A stretch of 64,000 nucleotides of DNA. Origin: Streptacidiphilus anmyonensis (GTDB taxonomy: Bacteria; Actinomycetota; Actinomycetes; Streptomycetales; Streptomycetaceae). The notes below the pieces were generated by a model that saw only the letters and a program-made list of their open reading frames with translations, was not told the DNA's origin and searched no databases. The stretch lies in the NCBI RefSeq assembly GCF_000787855.1, contig NZ_BBPQ01000007.1, positions 29,477 through 93,476 on the forward strand, read 5' to 3'. Within the stretch, counting starts at the first letter, position 1; each line of letters opens with the position of its first letter. Made by a program: the position numbers and the translations under genes. Below, in pieces: positions 56,022-62,552 of this stretch.

Positions 56022-57638
56022 TCAACGGCCTTGCAGGGATTTGACGTTGTCGCCGAAGGTCCAGCCCAGTGAGCCGTCCCAGTTGATCGACCAGGTCATC
56101 AGCCCCTTCAGGGATCCGCCGAACGCGTTCCACGCCTGGCCGACCAGGCCGGGGGCCATGTAGCCGCCGCCCGCGCCGGACTGGGCCGGCAGCCCCGGCA
56201 CCTGCTTGTCGTAGGGCACCTTCACGGTGGTGCCCTGCACGGTCAGGCCGTTGTTCAGGCACGTGGTCTGCGCGGTGAAGCCCTGCACGGTGCCGGCCTG
56301 GTAGGAGTCGCCGGAGCAGCCGTACATGCTGCCGTTGTAGTACTGCATGTTCAGCCACCACAGCTGCCCGTTGTCGGCGTACTTCTTGACGATCGGGAGG
56401 TACGCGCCCCAGATCGACCCGTAGGTGACGCTCCCGCCGGTGACGTACGCGGTCTCGGGGGCCATCGTCAGCCCGAAGCCGGCGGGCATCTGGGCCAGCA
56501 CGCCGTCGATGATGCGCTCCAGGTTCGCCTGGGAGGTGGACAGCGTGTTGATGTTGCCGCTTCCGGTCAGGCCGGTCTCGATGTCGATGTCGATCCCGTC
56601 GAAGTTGTACTCCTTGAGGATCGGGACGATCGTCGCCACGAACCGGTCGGCGACGGTGCTGGAGCTCAGGTCGATGCCTGCGCTGGCCCCGCCGATCGAC
56701 ATCAGGATCGTCGCGCCGGCGGCCTTGGCCTGGCACATCTCGGCGGGCGTCGCGACCTTGACGCCTGTGTCCATGCCGTCCTGCCACTCGGCGGTGCCGT
56801 CCGAGAGGATCACCGGGAAGGCGGCGTTGATGACGTTGTAGCCGTGCGCCGCGATCCGGCTGTCGGTGATGGGGATCCACCCCAGGCCCGGGTGGACGCC
56901 GTTCAGCGCGCCGTCCCAGTTCTCCCAGTACCCCTGGAGCACCTTGCCCGCCGGCCTCGGCTTGGTGGGGCAGGTGGCGCCCGTCGGCGTGCCGGTGGGC
57001 GACGCGGTGGGCGTGCCGGTCGGCGAACTGCTGGCCGTGGGCGAGGTGCTGGCGCTCGGCGAACTGCTAGCGCTCGGCGAACTGCTGGCGCTGGGGGAGG
57101 AGCTGGGGGAGGGGCTGCCGGCCGGACCGGTGAGTGACACGTCGTCCGCGTCGTAGGCGGGCTGTCCGTACCAGCCGTGCAGGTAGACCGTCACCGAGGT
57201 GGTGCTCGGCCCGGTGGTGAAGGAGACGCTGAGCTGGCTGTACGAGGGGCTGTTCGGCGTCCAGGTGGACGGGTCGCTGCTGCCGCCGGTGCCGGTGGCG
57301 CCCAGGTAGACGTAGCTGCCCTGGACGTACGCGCTCAGCGTGTAGGCAGAGCCGGGCTGCACGCTGACGGTCTGGCTGCACTGGGCGTCGTCCTGGCCGG
57401 CGGGCGTGGCCTGGAGGGCCGAACTCCCGGAGTGGACCGGACTGCTGACGACCTGGCCGGAGCCGGCCGAGCAGGTCCAGCCGGAGAGTCCGTTCTCGAA
57501 CCCGGGGTCGGCCACCAGGTTGGCGGTGGCGGCCCCGGCCGTGACGGAACCGGTCACGGCGAGGCAGGCGCCGACGAACGCCGCGGCGCTCACCGCCGCG
57601 AGTACGTGCCGTGCGGTCGCCCTCTGCGGACGGAACAT
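56022..57638 (-). CDS. Secreted GH18 chitinase with N-terminal carbohydrate-binding domain
   Basis: Exported 538-aa chitinase. A signal peptide lies in residues 1-37. Residues 39-180 form a CBM4/16-like beta-sandwich starting NLVADPGFENGLSGWTCSAGSGQVVSSPVHSG. A Ser/Pro/Thr linker with SPSASS repeats spans about residues 185-240. The GH18 barrel contains SIGGASAGID and the catalytic DGIDIDIE near residues 342-349, then LWWLNMQYYNGS and GLMTWSINWD. AGGGAG precedes the ATG at 57638. A DasR-like operator abuts the -35 of a strong promoter at 57742-57785, so control by N-acetylglucosamine is expected. Confidence 0.94.
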   Translation of the reverse strand: MFRPQRATARHVLAAVSAAAFVGACLAVTGSVTAGAATANLVADPGFENGLSGWTCSAGSGQVVSSPVHSGSSALQATPAGQDDAQCSQTVSVQPGSAYTLSAYVQGSYVYLGATGTGGSSDPSTWTPNSPSYSQLSVSFTTGPSTTSVTVYLHGWYGQPAYDADDVSLTGPAGSPSPSSSPSASSSPSASSSPSASTSPTASSSPTGTPTASPTGTPTGATCPTKPRPAGKVLQGYWENWDGALNGVHPGLGWIPITDSRIAAHGYNVINAAFPVILSDGTAEWQDGMDTGVKVATPAEMCQAKAAGATILMSIGGASAGIDLSSSTVADRFVATIVPILKEYNFDGIDIDIETGLTGSGNINTLSTSQANLERIIDGVLAQMPAGFGLTMAPETAYVTGGSVTYGSIWGAYLPIVKKYADNGQLWWLNMQYYNGSMYGCSGDSYQAGTVQGFTAQTTCLNNGLTVQGTTVKVPYDKQVPGLPAQSGAGGGYMAPGLVGQAWNAFGGSLKGLMTWSINWDGSLGWTFGDNVKSLQGR

Positions 57639-57741
57639 GTGGTGCTCCCTTCCCGCCGAACGCCATGGGCATGACTGGCGCGTGGGGGCATGGCGCCCGG
57701 CTCCGGATGAGGTGGGGACAGGTGGGGCTGTGCCGGACCGG

Positions 57742-57785
57742 ATCGTAGGAGGACCGCCACGGCCCGTCAATAGGTCTGGACCAAT
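57742..57785 (-). promoter_or_regulatory. Chitinase promoter with DasR-like (dre) operator
   Basis: On the reverse strand, TTGACG (57770-57765), a 17-bp spacer and TACGAT (57747-57742) form a good promoter about 100 bp before the chitinase ATG. Directly upstream, ATAGGTCTGGACCAAT (57770-57785, forward strand) matches 12 of 16 positions of the dre consensus ACTGGTCTAGACCACT, with an intact GGTCT-GACC core. The place, abutting the -35, is that of dre sites in known Streptomyces chitinase promoters. Confidence 0.7.
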
Positions 57786-57866
57786 GCGCGCTCTCGGCGC
57801 CGTCGGCTACCCTGCGGCTGCCGACCGTGCGACGCGCCGCCGTGTCGGCCAGGGGGAAGGAAACTC

Positions 57867-58970
57867 GTGTCGAACCTACCGTTCGTGGCCCCGGTCGTGG
57901 TCGCCGTCATGGCGGCCGCCCGCGCGGCCGGCAGGAAGAGAGGGGCCGCGCGCAACGCCGGGCCGAAGCCGGTGTCGATCCAGCACGACTTCGGGGATCC
58001 GGAGCTCGCGGCGCTGCGGGTGGCGGTCCGTCAGGGGGACTGGGACGCCGCGGCTGCGGTCCTGCAGCCGTGCCGGGACCGGGGCGACCACAGCCGACTG
58101 ATCTGGATGATCAGCTGCGTCGACGAGCTCGGCGGCAACTTCCTGCTCGACATCGGCCGCCTTCGCCCCCAGGACCCCTTGGCACGAACGCTCTCCGGGG
58201 CACGGCACATCGCATGGGCGTGGGAGGCGCGGTCAGGTCTGCCGGCCTCACGGGTCGGCGAGGGGCAGTTCCAGCTGTTCCACGAGCGCCTGCGTCTCGC
58301 CGAGGAGCACCTGTACGCGGCCGCGGAGTCGGACCCCGAGTCGGCCGCGCCGTGGTCCTCGCTGACCACCGCGTCCCGTGGACTGGAGCACGGGCCGGAC
58401 GTGACGCGGCGTCGCTTCGAGGCCGGGGTCCGCCGCGCGCCCACGAGCGCGGTGCTGCACGCGGAGATGCTCCAGCAGCTCTGTCCGAAGTGGGGCGGCT
58501 CGCACGAGGAGATGCACGGCTTCGCCCGCGAGCTGCTCGCAAAAGCTCCTCCCGGCAGCCCGCTGGGCGCGCTGACCGCAGCCGCGCACATCGAGCACTG
58601 GCGCGGCCTGCCGCAGGCGGAACGCGCCGCGTACATGTGTTCCCCCGACGTGGTCGACGAGCTGTGTCGGGCCGCCGACGCCTCGGTGCTGCACCCGGAC
58701 TTCGCGCCCGGCGAGTCGCCCTACCCCGCCCTCAACGTCTTCGCGATGGCGTTCTGGCTCGCGGGCGACGCGACCCGCGCGCGTCCGCTGTTCGAGCGCA
58801 TCGGCGACCACCCGACCCGATCGCCGTGGACGTACTGCGGGAACCCCGGGCTGGTGTTCGCCAAGGCGCGCCAGGAGACCAGGAAGGCCAGGAGGGCCAG
58901 GACGCTGAGGACACCCAAGCGACCGAAGGCGGAGCAGGTGGTCGCCGGCAGTGGCGGCCGTCCGGGATGA
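57867..58970 (+). CDS. DUF4034-like TPR-type protein
   Basis: A 367-aa protein starting at GTG 57867. A short hydrophobic N-terminal stretch (LPFVAPVVVAVMAAARAAG) may be a weak membrane anchor. The rest is helical: LAALRVAVRQGDWDAAAAVLQPCRDRGD, a central HLYAAAESDPESAAPWSSL, and CPKWGGSHEEMHGFARELLAKAPPGSPL, which resembles the DUF4034 signature. The tail is Lys/Arg-rich. No enzymatic motif is seen. It diverges from the chitinase gene and shares its upstream region but has no evident functional link. Confidence 0.72.
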   Translation: MSNLPFVAPVVVAVMAAARAAGRKRGAARNAGPKPVSIQHDFGDPELAALRVAVRQGDWDAAAAVLQPCRDRGDHSRLIWMISCVDELGGNFLLDIGRLRPQDPLARTLSGARHIAWAWEARSGLPASRVGEGQFQLFHERLRLAEEHLYAAAESDPESAAPWSSLTTASRGLEHGPDVTRRRFEAGVRRAPTSAVLHAEMLQQLCPKWGGSHEEMHGFARELLAKAPPGSPLGALTAAAHIEHWRGLPQAERAAYMCSPDVVDELCRAADASVLHPDFAPGESPYPALNVFAMAFWLAGDATRARPLFERIGDHPTRSPWTYCGNPGLVFAKARQETRKARRARTLRTPKRPKAEQVVAGSGGRPG

Positions 58971-58977
58971 CGGCTCG

Positions 58978-59814
58978 TCAATGCCCGCCCGGGGCATCGA
59001 GGAAGCGGTGGAGGGAGGACGTCATCGCGGCGACGAACGCGTCGCGGGTGCGGTCCGGGAGGAGGTCCAGGGAGAGGTAGGGGTTGAGGTCCTCGAGCTC
59101 GACCAGCAGCAGTTCGCCGTCCTGGTCGCGGCAGGCGTCCACGCGCTGGATGCCGTGGTCGAGGGTGTTCCAGTCGACGAAGCGGCGGGCGAAGGCCAGG
59201 TCGGCCTCGGTCGGTTCGTAGGGTTCCAGCGCCCAGCGGCGCGCGGGGTCGGGGGCGTGGAGGGCGTACTGGCAGGTGTCGTCGACGAAGTAGAACGACA
59301 CCTCGTAGCGGAAGTGGATCCGCGGCTGGACCAGGATGTCGCCGTACGCCAGGTCGGCCAGCCGCTCGGGCGGCAGGACGCGCAGTCCGATCGAGTCCGC
59401 GCCCGCCTTCGGCTTGACCACGTACGCCGACGCCTCGGGCAGGGCGCCCAGATCCTGCGGGCGGTCGACGGTGGGGATGACGGGATACCCGGCGGCCGTC
59501 AGGTCCAGCAGGTACTGCTTGCCGGCCATGTCCCCGCGCCCGGTGAGCGGGTTGTAGACCCGGGTCCCGCGCGCGGCCGCCTGCTTCCGGAACGCGTCGT
59601 ACTGCGCCTGGTAGTGCAGCACCGGGCCGCTGTTGCGCACGACCACGGCGGTGAACGCGTCCGACAGCGCTGCGGCGTCCAGCGGGTGGCACAGGGCGAG
59701 GTCGAAGTCGTCCCGCAGCCGTGAGGTCAGGAAGATGTCCTCGTCGCAGTAGCGCCGCCCCCGTGCCTGGTAGGCGAGGTCCGTCACGAACAGGACGCGG
59801 GGGCGGGTCGGCAT
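58978..59814 (-). CDS. ATP-grasp-fold protein of unknown substrate
   Basis: A 278-aa protein without signal peptide. VLFVTDLAYQARGRRYCDEDIFLTSRLRDDFDLALCHP resembles a pre-ATP-grasp domain; KQYLLDLTAAGYPVIPTVDRPQDLGALPEASAYVVKPKAGADSIGLRVLP holds the ATP-grasp lysine; ILVQPRIHFRYEVSFYFVDDT and the C-terminal GELLLVELEDLNPYLSLD hold the Glu/Asn that would ligate Mg. It is likely to ligate a carboxylate to an amine or thiol, like RimK or glutathione-synthetase relatives, but I cannot name a substrate. GAGAGG is 8 nt before the ATG at 59814. Confidence 0.72.
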   Translation of the reverse strand: MPTRPRVLFVTDLAYQARGRRYCDEDIFLTSRLRDDFDLALCHPLDAAALSDAFTAVVVRNSGPVLHYQAQYDAFRKQAAARGTRVYNPLTGRGDMAGKQYLLDLTAAGYPVIPTVDRPQDLGALPEASAYVVKPKAGADSIGLRVLPPERLADLAYGDILVQPRIHFRYEVSFYFVDDTCQYALHAPDPARRWALEPYEPTEADLAFARRFVDWNTLDHGIQRVDACRDQDGELLLVELEDLNPYLSLDLLPDRTRDAFVAAMTSSLHRFLDAPGGH

Positions 59815-59875
59815 GGTGCACACCTCTCGGATCGGTGGCGGCCAACCTACAGGGTCAGTCCCTGCGGAGCGCCAC

Positions 59876-60517
59876 TCAGCCGAGCTCCAGGCCCTCTCCT
59901 TCCGTCAGAGTGACCAGCTCGGCCCCGGTGCCGGGGCCGCCGGGGCCGACCAGGCGGGTGTGCACGGCGAAGCCCGCCGGGCTCAGCACCGCGTCGTGCA
60001 CGGGCACCGCCTGCCGGGGCCCCGCCGCGCGCACGTAGTCGATCGTCTCGGAGACCTTGCTCCAGGGCGCGGCGATGGGCAGCAGCAGGGTGTCGACGGG
60101 GCGCGGCGGCACGGTGAAGGCGTCGCCGGGGTGGAACAGCCGGCCGCCGAGGAGGAAGCCCACGTTCCTCACCTGCGGGATCTCCGGGTGGATGACCGCG
60201 TGCCACTCGCCGTGCACGCTCACCTCGAGACCGTTGACGTCGAAGGCGTCGCCCTCGCCGACCACGGTGACGCGCCGCGCCTGGCCGTCGAGTTGGGCGG
60301 CCACCGCGCTGTTGGTCCAGACCCGCAGGCCGGGGTCGGCCTCGAGCGCGGCCCGCAGCCGCCCCTCCTCGAAGTGGTCGACGTGTTCGTGCGTGATCAG
60401 GACGGCGTCGGCCCCGTCCAGCGCGGCCGGGTCGGTGAAGACCCCGGGGTCGATGACGACGGTGGTGCCGTCGTGCTCAAGGCGGATGCAGGCGTGTCCG
60501 AACTTGGTGATCCTCAT
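59876..60517 (-). CDS. Metallo-beta-lactamase-fold hydrolase (UlaG-like)
   Basis: Cytoplasmic 213-aa hydrolase. MRITKFGHACIRLEHDGTTVVIDPGVF and the metal motif ITHEHVDHFEE (HxHxDH) are followed by NVGFLLGGRLFHPGDAFTVP (second metal Asp) and PVHDAVLSP (last His). The fold is that of UlaG-like metal-dependent hydrolases. It diverges from a marR gene, and two overlapping palindromes lie just upstream of its start, so it is probably the regulator's target. Confidence 0.9.
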   Translation of the reverse strand: MRITKFGHACIRLEHDGTTVVIDPGVFTDPAALDGADAVLITHEHVDHFEEGRLRAALEADPGLRVWTNSAVAAQLDGQARRVTVVGEGDAFDVNGLEVSVHGEWHAVIHPEIPQVRNVGFLLGGRLFHPGDAFTVPPRPVDTLLLPIAAPWSKVSETIDYVRAAGPRQAVPVHDAVLSPAGFAVHTRLVGPGGPGTGAELVTLTEGEGLELG

Positions 60518-60528
60518 GTCGAAGACAA

Positions 60529-60556
60529 TACAGCATGGCTGTACAGCATCGCTGTA
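60529..60556. promoter_or_regulatory. Tandem overlapping MarR-type operators
   Basis: TACAGCATGGCTGTA (60529-60543) and TACAGCATCGCTGTA (60542-60556): two 15-bp palindromes with identical arms, sharing two bases and spaced 13 bp. They lie between the divergent MBL hydrolase and marR genes, 12 bp from the hydrolase start, in an AT-rich spacer. Confidence 0.82.
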
Positions 60557-60579
60557 TTTATTTTCGGTACACTGCTCAC

Positions 60580-61023
60580 GTGAACAGTTCCGCTCCCGCA
60601 GCTGCGCCTGCTCCCGAGACCCTCGACCTCGCCGCCGAGCTGCGCGCCGCCGTCGGCGAGCTGGTCCGCTCGCTGCGCCCGGACGACGCCCTGCCGCAGA
60701 ACCAGGCCGGCGTGCTCGGCCTGCTGGTCCGGGAGGAGCACCCCCGCACCGTCGCCGAGCTGGCCGACCGCCAGCGCGTGCGTCACCAGTCGATGGCGCG
60801 CACCGTCGCGCTGATGACCGAGGCCGGTCTGGTCGTCCTCCAGCCCCATCCGACCGACGGGCGCAAGCAGTTGGTCACCGCGACCGAGGCCGGCCGCACC
60901 GCCCTGTCCGAGCAGCGCGCCCGCCGTGAGACCCGGATCGCCACCGCCATCGAGGCCCGGCTGACCCCCGAGGAGCAGCAGACCCTGCGGGAGGGCGTCG
61001 AACTGCTCAAGCGCCTGCGCTGA
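60580..61023 (+). CDS. MarR-family transcriptional regulator
   Basis: Winged-helix repressor of 147 aa from GTG 60580. ETLDLAAELRAAVGELVRSLRPDDALPQNQAGVLGLLVREEHPRTVAELADRQRVRHQSMARTVALMTEAGLVVLQPHPTDGRKQLVTATEAGRTAL contains the recognition helix RHQSMARTVALM and the wing HPTDGRKQ. Starting 15 codons earlier would place coding sequence over the operators and is rejected. It probably represses itself and the divergent hydrolase gene through the tandem sites. Confidence 0.9.
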   Translation: MNSSAPAAAPAPETLDLAAELRAAVGELVRSLRPDDALPQNQAGVLGLLVREEHPRTVAELADRQRVRHQSMARTVALMTEAGLVVLQPHPTDGRKQLVTATEAGRTALSEQRARRETRIATAIEARLTPEEQQTLREGVELLKRLR

Positions 61024-61169
61024 GTCCGCGAAGGAGACGTGGACGTGGGGGCGTGGGGTCGTTGAACCCACCTGCGCCCGGGTGCGTATCCCGGAGCAGG
61101 ACCCCGCCTTTCGGCGGACCGACCGCTTCGCAGCAGGTGTCGCGGTGGTCCCATCGGAAGAAGATCGTC

Positions 61170-61724
61170 ATGAACCGACTCCTCGCCTTCCCGGCCGTCG
61201 CCGTCGCCGTCGCGGCCCTGGCTGTCGGCTGCAGCTCCAGCACCAAGAACGCGGTCTCCACACCCGCCTCCAGCGGGGGGTCGACCTCGGCCCCGGCGTC
61301 GGCCTCCACCGCCGCGCTGCACACCGCGAACTCGAAGTACGGACAGATCCTGGTCGACAGCTCCGGCCACACCCTGTACCTGCTGACCGCGGACGCCCCT
61401 TCGAAATCCACCTGCTACGGCGACTGCGCGTCCTTCTGGCCGCCGGACCACTCGACCGGCATGCCGACCGACAGCGGCGTCAACGCCTCCATGGTCGGCA
61501 CGACCGCCCGCACCGACCACACGACGCAGGTCACCTACAACGGTCACCCGCTCTACACGTTCGTCAAGGACGCCAAGGCCGGCGACGTGACCGGCGAGGG
61601 CATCACGAACTTCGGCGGCACCTGGTACGTGGTCGGCGTCGACGGCAACGCCATCACCAGTGCTCCCGCCGCCCCGGCCCCGAGCTCCTCGCCCAGCGGC
61701 TCGGGCGGCGGGTACGGCTACTGA
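61170..61724 (+). CDS. Lipoprotein with secreted-repeat (PF03640-type) domain
   Basis: Surface lipoprotein of 184 aa. The signal peptide ends in the lipobox AVGC (Cys near residue 21) followed by SSSTKN and a Ser/Ala tether. The domain has two repeats: GQILVDSSGHTLYLLTADAPSKSTCYGDCASFWPP and QVTYNGHPLYTFVKDAKAGDVTGEGITNFGGTWYVV. The C-terminal tail is Ser/Gly/Tyr-rich. The family is common in actinobacteria and has no proven function. GGAAGAAG lies before the ATG. The 146-bp spacer upstream contains GTGGG...CCCAC, possibly a weak terminator of marR. Confidence 0.9.
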   Translation: MNRLLAFPAVAVAVAALAVGCSSSTKNAVSTPASSGGSTSAPASASTAALHTANSKYGQILVDSSGHTLYLLTADAPSKSTCYGDCASFWPPDHSTGMPTDSGVNASMVGTTARTDHTTQVTYNGHPLYTFVKDAKAGDVTGEGITNFGGTWYVVGVDGNAITSAPAAPAPSSSPSGSGGGYGY

Positions 61725-61779
61725 GGGCCAGGCACGACGGCTGGTCGCGAGGGCAGGGCGCGAGGGCGGGGCGCGAGGG

Positions 61780-62241
61780 TCAGGGCTGCGGCACGGGCAG
61801 CGGGGCGCTGACCGTGGCGGGCACTCCGTCCGGCCGGTCGCCGGTGTAGTGGAGCGTCACGTGCGTGTACGCGGCCGGGCCGGATCCGGCGCTCGCGCTC
61901 CGCGGCTCGTCGAGCGTGACGGTCACCGGGTAGCCGTGGAAGCGGCCGGCAGCGCAGTTCGGCTGGCAGTCGTTCGCGTTGTCGGTCGCGGTCGCCGTGG
62001 CGCTGTCCGCGGTCCAGGCGGTCCAGTGGATGCCGGTGAGGTAGTTGTTGCCGTCGCCGCAGGCCAGGAGGTAGGTCCCCGGCTGCGTCTGCGCCTGGCC
62101 CTGGCAGTCGAGGACGACCGTGTCGGCGGTCTGCGCGGTGGTGCGCGGCGAGCTGGTCGCGGCGGTCGCGGGGATCGCGGCGGCGGTCGCGGCGGCTGCG
62201 GTGCACAGCAGGGCCGTGCCGATCTTGGTGAGAGTGCGCAT
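61780..62241 (-). CDS. Small secreted protein of unknown function
   Basis: A 153-aa exported protein with a signal peptide MRTLTKIGTALLCTAAAATA ending at about residue 28. The mature part begins TVVLDCQGQAQTQPGTYLLACGDGNNYLTGIHWTAWTADSATATATDNANDCQPNCAAGRFHGYPVTVTLDEPR and has four Cys in two likely disulfides. It resembles short actinobacterial secreted proteins with DC...ACGDGN motifs that have no known role. GAGGGAG precedes the ATG. It is convergent with the lipoprotein gene. Confidence 0.82.
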   Translation of the reverse strand: MRTLTKIGTALLCTAAAATAAAIPATAATSSPRTTAQTADTVVLDCQGQAQTQPGTYLLACGDGNNYLTGIHWTAWTADSATATATDNANDCQPNCAAGRFHGYPVTVTLDEPRSASAGSGPAAYTHVTLHYTGDRPDGVPATVSAPLPVPQP

Positions 62242-62378
62242 TGGCCTGCTCCCTCGTGTGGTGCGTGAGGTGGGCTTGTTTGCGGCGCACCGTGGGTGGT
62301 GCCGCGCCATGTGCGCGCTGAGGCTCTGCGTAGCCGGGTTCAGGTCCGGCGTTGCCCGTCCGGACAACATACGGGTCT

Positions 62379-62398
62379 TTTGTGGCGAACGCCACAAA
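62379..62398. promoter_or_regulatory. 20-bp inverted repeat upstream of the small secreted protein gene
   Basis: TTTGTGGCG-AA-CGCCACAAA: perfect 9-bp arms with a 2-nt centre, about 140 bp upstream of the secreted protein's ATG. The tiny centre argues for a DNA-binding site and not a terminator. The remainder of the 62242-62552 spacer holds short degenerate GGCGACCG repeats and no gene. Confidence 0.5.
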
Positions 62399-62552
62399 CA
62401 CCTGTTCTGTCTCTCAATGTGACCGAACGGGGCAACTTGTCGGATTTGAGTAGTTGCGCTGGGTAGCGGCTGCGGTCGGGCGACGGCGAGGCGACCGTCA
62501 GGCGACCGGAGGCCGGAGTTCGCGCTGTATGTTGATCAAGGAAAGGGAAGGC

